This document shows, in pieces, positions 56,123-64,000 of a stretch of DNA of 64,000 nt. Position 1 is the stretch's first letter, and each line of letters opens with the position of its first letter. This DNA comes from Enhydrobacter aerosaccus (GTDB taxonomy: Bacteria > Pseudomonadota > Alphaproteobacteria > Reyranellales > Reyranellaceae): positions 930,001 through 994,000 of the forward strand of contig NZ_FUWJ01000001.1 of the NCBI RefSeq assembly GCF_900167455.1, in the 5' to 3' direction. The notes beneath the pieces are model-generated. The model searched no databases. It saw only the letters and a program-made list of their open reading frames with translations, and was not told where the DNA came from. A program made the position numbers and the translations under genes.

Positions 56123-56977
56123 ATGGCCACCATCCTGTTCGATGGCGTGGCGTACGGTATGCTCTTGTTCGTGCTGGCCTGTGGTCTGGCCGTCACATTG
56201 GGATTGATGAACTTCGTCAATCTGGCACACGGCGCCTTCGCGATGGCGGGCGGCTACGCGACCGTGCTGCTCATGGATCGCGGCGGCGTCCCGTTCCTGG
56301 CTTGCCTGCCGGCGGCCTTCCTCGTGGCGGCGGTGCTGGGCCTGGTCCTCGAGCGTACGCTTTATCGCCACATGTACCGGCGCAGCCACCTCGATCAGGT
56401 CCTGTTCTCGATCGGGCTCGTCTTCATGGCCGTCTCCGGCACGACCTGGGCGATGGGAGCAAGCCAGCAGACGATCAAGCTGCCGGCCTGGCTGACGGGT
56501 CGCGTCGACATGCTCGGGATGCATGTCGGCATTTACCGCGCCTTCATCGTCATCCTGTGCGGATTGCTGGCCGTCGGCCTGCAGCTTGGATTGACGCACA
56601 CGCGGTTCGGCAGCCGGTTGCGTGCCGCGGTCGACGATGCGCGGGTGGCACGCGGCCTGGGCATTCCCGTCGGAACGGTGTTCGCCGTGACTTTTGCGGT
56701 CGGATCCGGTCTTGCCGGCCTCGGTGGCGCGCTGGGGTCGGAGATCCTGGGGCTCGATCCCAATTTTCCGCTGCGCTTCATGATCTACTTCCTGATCGTC
56801 GTCGCGGTCGGCGGGACGTCGGGCGTTGTCGGCCCGTTCATCGCCTCCTTGCTGCTCGGCATCGCCGATGTTGCCGGGAAGTACTACATCCCGGCCATCG
56901 GCGCGTTCATCGTCTATCTCGTCATGATCGCCGTGCTGGTGCTGCGGCCGCATGGCCTATTTGGCCGGCCGCGCTGA
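56123..56977 (+). CDS. ABC transporter permease, LivH type (system 1)
   Basis: This 284-residue inner-membrane permease has about eight hydrophobic helices and the LivH signature LGLMNFVNLAHGAFAMAGGY near the N-terminus and RAAVDDARVARGLGI as the cytoplasmic coupling loop. It pairs with the LivM-type permease, whose ATG overlaps its stop. Confidence 0.92.
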   Translation: MATILFDGVAYGMLLFVLACGLAVTLGLMNFVNLAHGAFAMAGGYATVLLMDRGGVPFLACLPAAFLVAAVLGLVLERTLYRHMYRRSHLDQVLFSIGLVFMAVSGTTWAMGASQQTIKLPAWLTGRVDMLGMHVGIYRAFIVILCGLLAVGLQLGLTHTRFGSRLRAAVDDARVARGLGIPVGTVFAVTFAVGSGLAGLGGALGSEILGLDPNFPLRFMIYFLIVVAVGGTSGVVGPFIASLLLGIADVAGKYYIPAIGAFIVYLVMIAVLVLRPHGLFGRPR

Positions 56978-57942
56978 TGTGGGTTGGGCAGGCTCTGGCG
57001 CGACGGGCGCGGTGGCGATGGGCGGAGATCGTGTTCTGGCTAGCGGCCTTCGCAGCGTTGTTCCTCCCGGCGGGCCGGCACCTGATCCTGAACGAGATTG
57101 CGATCCTGGCGCTGTTCGCTCTCTCGCTCGACCTGATCCTGGGCTACGCCGGAATCATCTCGCTGGGCCATGCCGCGTTCCTGGGGCTCGGTGCCTACGC
57201 GGCGGGCCTTCTCGCCAAGCATGTCACCGACGATCCGACGGTCGGGCTCGCCCTCGCGACCGTCGCCGCGGCGTCGCTCGGATTCGCCACCAGCTTCCTG
57301 GTGCTGCGCGGCAGCGACCTGACCCGCCTCATGGTCACGCTGGGGGTCGCGATGCTGTTGGGCGAGCTTGCCAATGCTCTTCCCGATCTCACGGGCGGCG
57401 CCGATGGTCTGCAGGGGGTGACCATGGGGCCGTTGCTTGGTCTGTTCGAATTCGATCTCTACGGCCGAGTGGCCTACGCCTACAGCCTGACGACGCTGTT
57501 CGTTCTGATGCTGGTCGCGCGGGCAGTGGTGTATTCGCCGTTCGGCCTGTCCCTGATGGCGATCCGGCGCAATCGCCTGCGGGCCTCGGCGCTCGGCGTG
57601 CCCGTGCATAAGCGATTGATCGCGGTCTACACGCTGGCGGCGGCCTTCGCCGGCGCGGCGGGCGCCTTGCTTGCGCAGACAACGGCGTTCGTCTCACTGG
57701 ACTTCTTCGAGTTTCATCGCTCCGCCGATGTGCTGCTGGTGCTGATCATAGGCGGCGCGGGCTGGCTTTATGGCGGCATCCTGGGCGCCGTCCTGTATGA
57801 GGCCCTTCAGGACGCCCTGGCGGCCGTGACGCCGGAATACTGGCAGTTCTGGATCGGCCTGTTCCTCGTGGCGTTCGTCATGCTGGGACGCGAACGGCTG
57901 ACCGGCGGCATGCGCGGCCTGTTGGCGAGATTCGGTCGATGA
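56977..57942 (+). CDS. ABC transporter permease, LivM type (system 1)
   Basis: This 321-residue permease has about eight to ten membrane helices and the LivM signature LGYAGIISLGHAAFLGLGAYAAG. The coupling loop reads LMAIRRNRLRASALGVPV. Start ATG and the preceding stop share one base. The LivG-type ATPase start overlaps its stop by four bases (ATGA). Confidence 0.92.
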   Translation: MWVGQALARRARWRWAEIVFWLAAFAALFLPAGRHLILNEIAILALFALSLDLILGYAGIISLGHAAFLGLGAYAAGLLAKHVTDDPTVGLALATVAAASLGFATSFLVLRGSDLTRLMVTLGVAMLLGELANALPDLTGGADGLQGVTMGPLLGLFEFDLYGRVAYAYSLTTLFVLMLVARAVVYSPFGLSLMAIRRNRLRASALGVPVHKRLIAVYTLAAAFAGAAGALLAQTTAFVSLDFFEFHRSADVLLVLIIGGAGWLYGGILGAVLYEALQDALAAVTPEYWQFWIGLFLVAFVMLGRERLTGGMRGLLARFGR

Positions 57943-58680
57943 CCGCGGCTCTGGAGACGCGCGGCCTCGCCAAGCGCTTCGGCGGCCTGGTCGCCACCCG
58001 GGATGTGTCGTTTACGCTCGAGCAGGGAGCACGGCACGCGCTGATCGGACCGAATGGCGCCGGCAAGACGACATTCGTCAATCTGCTGACTGGCGTCCTG
58101 CCGGCGAGCGCCGGTCGTGTCCTTCTCGCCGGCGAAGATGTCACTTCGTTGAGCGCCGAGGCGCGGGTGCGGCGCGGTCTCGTGCGGACCTTCCAGATCA
58201 ACCAGCTGTTCGGCGATCTGACGCCGCTCGAAACCCTGGCACTTGCGATCGATGAGCAGCTGGGCCTGGGCGGTCGCTGGTCCCATGCGGTCGGGGGTGA
58301 CGCTGTCGTGGCAGAAATCACGGCGGTGGCGGAGCGGTTCGGCCTCGCCGATGTTCTCGACAGCCGGACCGACACGCTGCCCTACGGCAAGCAGCGGTTG
58401 CTCGAAATCGCCGTTGCCTTCGCCTGCAAGCCTAAGGTCCTGCTGCTCGACGAGCCCGCCGCCGGAGTACCGGAGGCGGAGCGTCGTGACATTCTGGATG
58501 CGATTGCCGCTCTCCCGGTCGAGGTGTCGGTGCTGTTGATCGAGCACGACATGGACCTCGTCTTCAGCTTTGCCCGGCGCATCTCGGTCCTGGTCGACGG
58601 CGCACTGCTGGTCGAGGGCGAGCCCGAAGTCATCGCTGCCGATCCGCGCGTGCGCGCCGTCTATCTGGGCGGCAACGATC

Positions 58681-58688
<8 letters not shown>
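57939..58688 (+). CDS. ABC transporter ATP-binding protein, LivG type (system 1)
   Basis: This 249-residue ATPase has Walker A GPNGAGKTT and Walker B VLLLDEPAAG with a following H-loop (LLIEHDMDLV). The signature LSGGQ is replaced by LPYGKQR, as is common in LivG proteins. ATGA overlap with the permease; its stop overlaps the next gene by eight bases. Confidence 0.93.
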
Positions 58689-59388
<700 letters not shown>

Positions 59389-59396
59389 TCCAGATA

Positions 59397-59423
59397 TTCG
59401 AAAACTTTCGAAACTTTCGAAAA
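59397..59423. promoter_or_regulatory. Three phased TTCGAAA repeats between the two transporter operons
   Basis: TTCGAAA occurs three times with starts at 59397, 59407 and 59416, spaced nine to ten bases, about one helical turn. Each copy contains the palindrome TTCGAA. It lies about 80 bases before the second binding-protein gene and looks like an array of operator half-sites. Confidence 0.6.
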
Positions 59424-59503
59424 CCTGTTTACAGCCGGCGGGCGTTATCCCAACATCCAGGAAACGGCGCCGAAATAAAGAAGCGCGCCAGCTGGAGGAA
59501 GCG

Positions 59504-60727
59504 ATGATCGAGCGGAAAGGTGCTTGGCGCCGTCGTCGGATATTGGCTGGAATGATGACAGGAGCAGCGGCGCTAGCGGCGCCGTCGATCCTGCGCGCCG
59601 CGCCGTCGGGCAAGCCGGTGAGAGTGGGAGGCACGCTGTCCCTGACGGGCTTCCTGGCGCAGACAGCGGCCATCCACAAGATCGCGGCCGAGATCATGGT
59701 CGACGAAATCAACGGCCGGAACGGCTTCCTCGGCCGGCCGGTCGAATACGTGCTGCTCGACGACCAGTCCAAACCGGAAGTGGCACGCAGCCTCTACGAG
59801 AAGCTGATCACGGTGGATAAGGTCGACCTCATCCAGGGACCGTATGCCACCGCGCCTATCCTGGCGGCGATGGGGGTCGCGCAGCGTTACGGCAAGGTGA
59901 TGATCCAGAGCAGCATGGGCATTCCCAAGCTACAGACCTACGACCGCGCCTTCCCGGCGACGCCGTTCGGGCCGGAACCTGAGAAGACCTATCCGAACGT
60001 CATCCTCGATGCGATGGCGAGCCTGCCCAACCCGCCCAAGACCATCGTCGTGCTGAGCAGCAAGTTTCCATCGGCGCAGTTCATGGCCCAGGGCATGAGG
60101 GACCAGGCGGAGAAGAGGGGCGTGAAGGTCACGCTCTATCTCGAATACGAATCGGGCAATCGCGATTTCGGCGCCATCGCGGCGCGCGTCAAGGAGGCGA
60201 ATGCCGATTTCCTCTGGGTCGGCTCGCTCGGGTTGGAGAGCAACCAGCTTCTCGAGGCGCTGCACAAGCTCGACTACAAGCCGAAGAACCACTTTCACCT
60301 TTACCCTGCGCCCGGCCCGCTTGCCCTGTCCCCGGACGGCGACAAGGCGCTGTGCTCGACCTTCCTCGAGCCGTCGGAGCCTTTCCTGAGCCGCCCCGGG
60401 GTTCGCCGTATCGCCGGGGAGTTCAAGGAGCGCGCGACCAAGGCGAACCTGCCTTATGCGATCATCGACGCCCAGGCAGCCGGGATGGTGTCGGAATGGC
60501 AGATCCTCGAAGCGGCGGTGAACGGGGCCAACAGCCTCGACGACAAGGCCATCGCCGATTGGCTGAAGAAGCATCGCGTGGAGACGATCTACGGCAGCCT
60601 TCGCTTCGACGGACCCTACAACCACGGCGGCGCCGCCCAGCTGATCAAGCAGGTGCAGGACAAGGAATGGAAAGTCGTGTGGCCGAAGGAGTTCGCCGCG
60701 CCCGGCGTGTCGCTGTTGGGCGCCTGA
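59504..60727 (+). CDS. ABC transporter substrate-binding protein, branched-chain amino-acid type (system 2)
   Basis: This 407-residue binding protein has the Peripla_BP_6 pattern (VRVGGTLSLTGFLAQTAAIHK, VEYVLLDDQSKPEVARSLYEKLI, YNHGGAAQLIKQVQDKEWKVVWP). Its signal (RRRRILAGMMTGAAALAAPSILRAA) has a run of four Arg before the hydrophobic part and may be a Tat signal. The ATG at 59504 follows GGAGGAA. It is clearly different from the system 1 protein, so the two transporters probably take different ligands. Confidence 0.9.
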   Translation: MIERKGAWRRRRILAGMMTGAAALAAPSILRAAPSGKPVRVGGTLSLTGFLAQTAAIHKIAAEIMVDEINGRNGFLGRPVEYVLLDDQSKPEVARSLYEKLITVDKVDLIQGPYATAPILAAMGVAQRYGKVMIQSSMGIPKLQTYDRAFPATPFGPEPEKTYPNVILDAMASLPNPPKTIVVLSSKFPSAQFMAQGMRDQAEKRGVKVTLYLEYESGNRDFGAIAARVKEANADFLWVGSLGLESNQLLEALHKLDYKPKNHFHLYPAPGPLALSPDGDKALCSTFLEPSEPFLSRPGVRRIAGEFKERATKANLPYAIIDAQAAGMVSEWQILEAAVNGANSLDDKAIADWLKKHRVETIYGSLRFDGPYNHGGAAQLIKQVQDKEWKVVWPKEFAAPGVSLLGA

Positions 60728-60731
60728 ACGG

Positions 60732-61583
60732 ATGCCGAGTGCGACGCTCCTCGGCCAGGCCCTGATCTCCGGCGTTCTCGCTGGCGGGATGTACGGGCTG
60801 CTTGCAATGGGCCTCAGCCTGAGCTGGGGCCTGCTGCGGCTGGTCAATCTCAGCCACTTCGCGCTGGCGTTCCTGTCGGCCTACATCGTCTACGAGCTCG
60901 GCACGAAGTACGGCGTTGCGCCGTGGTGGTCTGCTGCCATGGTCGTGCCGGTCATGTTCGGAGTCGGTGCCGCGCAGTACTGGCTGTTCGATCGCTTCCA
61001 TGTGAACGAACTTGCCTCGCTGCTCATTACCTTCAGCTTCGCCGTGATCGTCGAGGCTGGCATCCAGATCTATTGGACGGCCGATTACCGCCGTTTCGAG
61101 ACTCACTATTCCACGCTGTCGTTCAAGGTCGGGCCGTTCTTCGTCCCGGTGCTCGAACTGGTGTTGTGCGTGGTGGCGAGCGTGCTCGCTTGGGGTACGT
61201 GGATGTGGCTGCGCAAGACCTATGTGGGCAAGGGTCTGCGGGCCGCGGCGGAGGACGCCGACATCGCGGCGGCCTACGGCGTCGATCATCGGAAGCTGGC
61301 GTATCTTCTGTCGGGCATCGGTGCCGCCTATGCCGGCATTGCCGGGACCTTCATTGCCCTGATCGCGACGCTCGCCCCGGCGCAGATCTGGGCCTGGCTC
61401 GGCGTGGTATTCGCGGTGGTGATCATCGGACGGTTGGGAAACCCGCTGGGCGCTCTCCTGGCGGGCATGCTGATCGGCGCCAGCGAGTCGCTTGCCATGG
61501 CGGTCCTCAGCCCGGCCTGGGCGCCCGTCGTGTCCTTCTCCGTGCTGATCGTCATCCTGCTGTGGGATCCGGAATGGCTATGA
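60732..61583 (+). CDS. ABC transporter permease, LivH type (system 2)
   Basis: This 283-residue permease has about eight membrane helices and the LivH-like segment GLLRLVNLSHFALAFLSAY. The coupling loop is RAAAEDADIAAAYGVDHRK. It starts four bases after the binding-protein stop, and its stop overlaps the following fused gene (ATGA). Confidence 0.92.
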   Translation: MPSATLLGQALISGVLAGGMYGLLAMGLSLSWGLLRLVNLSHFALAFLSAYIVYELGTKYGVAPWWSAAMVVPVMFGVGAAQYWLFDRFHVNELASLLITFSFAVIVEAGIQIYWTADYRRFETHYSTLSFKVGPFFVPVLELVLCVVASVLAWGTWMWLRKTYVGKGLRAAAEDADIAAAYGVDHRKLAYLLSGIGAAYAGIAGTFIALIATLAPAQIWAWLGVVFAVVIIGRLGNPLGALLAGMLIGASESLAMAVLSPAWAPVVSFSVLIVILLWDPEWL

Positions 61584-63322
61584 CGAACGCCCAAGGCCTG
61601 GCGAAGCTCGGCGCGGTTCTGGGCATCCTGGTTTTCGCGTTCCTGCCGGTCGCGGGCCTGCCGGCCTTCTACGATTCGTTCTTCTATCTCGTTTTCTTCT
61701 GGGTCTCGCTGGCGACGAGCTGGGCGATCCTCAGCGGCTTCGCCGGCTACTTCAGCCTCGGGCACGCCGCGTTCTTCGGCATCGGCATGTACACGACCGC
61801 TACTCTGGCGACCAAGTTCGAGGTGCCGGTCCTGCTGACCCTGCCGGTGGCAGCCGGCCTGTCGGCGCTGTTTGGCGTCACGATCGGCGCCGTCGTCTTC
61901 CGGCTGCGACGGCTGCGCGGGGAGCTTTTCGCGTTGCTGACGCTCTCGGTTACGTTCGTGATCGCAACCGTGATCCTGAACACGCCCATCGACGGCGGCG
62001 CCGGGATCTTCATGAGCGCGGTGCCGATCCCGGACCTCCTGCCGACGCCGACGGGCACGATCTATCTGCTGGGCTTCATCCTGTGTCTGGCCACGCTTGC
62101 CATTGCCTGGACAGTCGCGCATTCGCGGTTGGGCATGGGGCTTTATGCCATCCACGACGACGAGGACGTGGCCGAAGCCAAGGGGGTGCCGACCTTCAAG
62201 TACAAGATCGCGGCCTTTGCTCTGTCGGCCGGCATCGCCGGCGCTGTGGGCGGCGTCCACGCTCTCTATGTCGGCTTCATCACGGTCTCCGGGACCTTCG
62301 AACTGACGGTCCCGCTGTTCGTGGTCCTGATGAGCGTGATCGGGGGCTCTCGTCACTGGTTCGGTCCGGCCGTGGGCGCGACGTTCATTACAGTCCTTCT
62401 CTATGCCTTCATCAGCGGCGGGGAGGCGATGGTCGGCCGTGCCATCGTCGGCGCGATCCTGATCCTGTCGATCCTGTGGCTGCCGGATGGGCTGATTCCC
62501 GCCCTCAAGAAATGGCGGGTGAGGCGGGCCGTGTCGCAACCTCATCGTGCCGAGGTGGCGCCGGTCGTGCCGGCGGCCCGTCCGATCAAGGATCGGAATA
62601 TCCTTGAGGTGCGCGCCGTCACGAAGCGCTTCGGCGGCTTGCAGGCCTTGGCCGGAGTCGATCTCGATGTACGCGAAGGGGAAATCGTCGGTCTCGTCGG
62701 ACCCAACGGCTCGGGCAAGACCACGCTGATCAACGTCATCTCGGGACACTATCCGCTCACCACCGGCACCATTGCCGTGGACGGGGTGCAGATCGGCGCA
62801 CTGCCGGCGCATGACATCGCGCGGCGGGGCGTGGCGCGGACCTACCAGATCCCGAGGCCGTTCACGAACATGACGGTGCTCGAAAACGTCGTTGCCGCCG
62901 CTGCCTTCGGCGGTCCCTCGCGGTCGAGCAAGGAAATCCGCGATGAAGCCTTGCATTGGATTGGCTTCACCGGCTTGTCGGGCAAGGAAGAGGTGCTGCC
63001 GGCGGGTTTGAACCTGCACGAGCGCAAATTCCTCGAACTGGCCCGGGCGCTTGCCGCCAAGCCCAAGTTGCTGCTGCTCGACGAGGTGCTGTCGGGCCTC
63101 AATCCGACCGAGGTCGACAATGCCATCCAGCTGGTGCGCGCGATTCGTGCCCAGGGTGCGACCATCGTCTTCGTCGAGCATCTGATGCGCGCCGTGGTGG
63201 AACTCTCCGACCGTGTCGCCGTCCTCAACGAGGGAAGGTTGTTCGCTCTCGGGGCTCCGCGCGAGGTGATGCGCGATCCGCGCGTGGTCTCGATCTATCT
63301 GGGCAAAGCCTATGCTGCTTGA
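61580..63322 (+). CDS. Fused LivM permease-LivG ATPase (system 2)
   Basis: This 580-residue fusion has residues 1 to about 315 as a LivM-type permease (LSGFAGYFSLGHAAFFGIGMYTT; coupling loop GLYAIHDDEDVAEAKGVP). A linker of about 25 residues follows (RAVSQPHRAEVAPVVPAA), then a LivG-type ATPase from about 340 (Walker A GPNGSGKTT, Walker B LLLLDEVLSGLNP, H-loop VEHLMRAV). The signature region reads LNLHERKFLELARAL. ATG at 61580 overlaps the permease stop; an ATG at 61574 adds two residues. I see no stop or frameshift at the junction. Confidence 0.92.
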   Translation: MTNAQGLAKLGAVLGILVFAFLPVAGLPAFYDSFFYLVFFWVSLATSWAILSGFAGYFSLGHAAFFGIGMYTTATLATKFEVPVLLTLPVAAGLSALFGVTIGAVVFRLRRLRGELFALLTLSVTFVIATVILNTPIDGGAGIFMSAVPIPDLLPTPTGTIYLLGFILCLATLAIAWTVAHSRLGMGLYAIHDDEDVAEAKGVPTFKYKIAAFALSAGIAGAVGGVHALYVGFITVSGTFELTVPLFVVLMSVIGGSRHWFGPAVGATFITVLLYAFISGGEAMVGRAIVGAILILSILWLPDGLIPALKKWRVRRAVSQPHRAEVAPVVPAARPIKDRNILEVRAVTKRFGGLQALAGVDLDVREGEIVGLVGPNGSGKTTLINVISGHYPLTTGTIAVDGVQIGALPAHDIARRGVARTYQIPRPFTNMTVLENVVAAAAFGGPSRSSKEIRDEALHWIGFTGLSGKEEVLPAGLNLHERKFLELARALAAKPKLLLLDEVLSGLNPTEVDNAIQLVRAIRAQGATIVFVEHLMRAVVELSDRVAVLNEGRLFALGAPREVMRDPRVVSIYLGKAYAA

Positions 63323-64000
63323 GACTCGCCACCTTCACATCGGCTACGGCGATGCCCCTGCCGTCTGGGACGCGACGCTCGACGTCGATGCCGGAGAGAT
63401 CGTCTCGGTGATCGGCCCCAATGGCGCCGGCAAGACGACGCTCATCAATGCCATCGCCGGTCTGCTGCGCTGTCGCCAGGGGGATCTGCGCTTCGACGGC
63501 GTGGACATGACGAACCTGAAGGCGCACGAATTCTGCGGCCACGGCATCGCGCTCGTGCCCGAAGGGCGCCGGCTGTTCGCCAAGATGTCGGTCGAGGAGA
63601 ATCTCGAGCTCGGCTGTTATCTACAGGCCGCCCGAGCCGCACGGTCGGACTCCCTCGAACGGGTCTATGCGCTGTTCCCGGTTCTGCGGCAGAAGCGGCT
63701 GCAGCCGGCCGGCGAGTTGTCCGGCGGCCAGCAGCAGATGGTGGCGATCGGCCGGGCGCTGATGGCACGCCCGCGGATCGTGCTGTTCGATGAGCCATCG
63801 CTGGGCCTGGCGCCGGCGATCGTGGACGATATGTTCGACATCATCGTGCGGGTGCGGGACGATGGGGCCGCAGTCCTGCTAGTCGAGCAGAATGTGCTGA
63901 AGGCGCTCGGCATCGCCGATCGTGCCTACGTGCTGGAGCAGGGCCGTATCGTCGCTCAGGGGGTGCCGAACGAGCTTCTGGACCAGCCGCATATCCGCGA
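63312..64000 (+). CDS. ABC transporter ATP-binding protein, LivF type (system 2), cut by window end
   Basis: This partial LivF-type ATPase has at least 229 residues visible, with Walker A GPNGAGKTT, an intact LSGGQQQMVAIGRAL signature and Walker B VLFDEPSLGLAP. The ATG at 63312 lies inside the end of the fused permease-ATPase gene (11-base overlap). The C-terminus lies outside the window. Confidence 0.9.
   Translation, partial: MLLETRHLHIGYGDAPAVWDATLDVDAGEIVSVIGPNGAGKTTLINAIAGLLRCRQGDLRFDGVDMTNLKAHEFCGHGIALVPEGRRLFAKMSVEENLELGCYLQAARAARSDSLERVYALFPVLRQKRLQPAGELSGGQQQMVAIGRALMARPRIVLFDEPSLGLAPAIVDDMFDIIVRVRDDGAAVLLVEQNVLKALGIADRAYVLEQGRIVAQGVPNELLDQPHIR

Noticed and set aside
53699..56953. 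A very long open frame (over 1000 codons) on the minus strand across the alcohol dehydrogenase and the first transporter genes
   Set aside because: It is antisense to clear binding-protein and permease genes, is made of Arg/His/Gly/Asp-rich low-information sequence, and results from GC-rich codon use. In its lower part it reads the alcohol dehydrogenase in the wrong frame.

Overview
The window is high-GC DNA from a free-living alphaproteobacterium. Pointers are a three-part pntAA/pntAB/pntB transhydrogenase, a COQ9-type ubiquinone gene, UbiX, purE-purK, two DUF465 (YdcH-like) genes, a FixJ-type response regulator and an xseB-ispA-dxs run with tlyA nearby. The gene mix (nitrile hydratase, many acyl-CoA enzymes, stacked branched-chain amino-acid type ABC transporters) would fit a Reyranella-like or rhodospirillalean soil or water bacterium. 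That lineage guess rests on memory of gene content, not on a search. I see no rRNA, tRNA, CRISPR array, prophage or insertion sequence.

Layout. 0-8 kb: M3 oligoendopeptidase, an AarF/UbiB-type kinase, an NAD-dependent epimerase, a TPP-dependent enzyme (minus), two tandem DUF218 (SanA/YdcF) membrane proteins and a D-2-hydroxyacid dehydrogenase (minus). 8-12 kb: pntAA-pntAB-pntB plus a HAD-like protein. 12-18.3 kb: housekeeping block with rpsU, COQ9, purK-purE, two DUF465 genes, a TIGR02444 protein, ubiX and an SrfA-like membrane protein. 18.3-24.6 kb: two acyl-CoA ligases (one with a histone-H1-like tail), a 3-hydroxyacyl-CoA dehydrogenase and an FkbM methyltransferase. 24.7-26.4 kb: a MgtC/DUF4010 membrane protein and a small unknown. 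26.6-34 kb: a beta-oxidation run (acyl-CoA dehydrogenase, thiolase, FadJ-like protein) followed by a hydratase, a GST-like protein and a RibD-C reductase. This run is led by a TTTACGT-AA-ACGTAAA palindrome and broken up by palindromic repeats.

34-43 kb is the accessory part: a secreted beta-propeller protein, a DUF2325 protein with a PadR-like partner, a DUF4239 membrane protein, an orphan response regulator, four tandem copies of a ~200-bp non-coding repeat, an orphan regulator with two helix-turn-helix-like segments, a small exported protein, a 2'-5' RNA ligase-like protein and a SnoaL-like protein. 43.4-45.1 kb: a cobalt-type nitrile hydratase operon (alpha, beta, accessory protein). 45.1-46.6 kb: a PaaI thioesterase and an IclR regulator. 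46.9-52.4 kb: xseB-ispA-dxs, then a peroxiredoxin and an SDR on the other strand, then tlyA. 52.4-54.8 kb: a small exported protein, an RsmC-like methyltransferase and a zinc alcohol dehydrogenase.

54.9-64 kb: two consecutive branched-chain amino-acid type ABC transporter operons. The first has separate LivK-H-M-G-F proteins. The second has LivK and LivH, a fused LivM-LivG, and a LivF cut by the window end. Between them lie three phased TTCGAAA repeats that look like an operator.

The metabolic theme is uptake and CoA-dependent breakdown of organic and amino acids and nitriles, feeding a respiratory, ubiquinone-based metabolism. No single locus here convinces me as a wholly new system. The best candidates for a second look are the 200-bp tandem repeat array, the three back-to-back hairpins before the hydratase gene, the H1-tailed acyl-CoA ligase and the TTCGAAA iterons.
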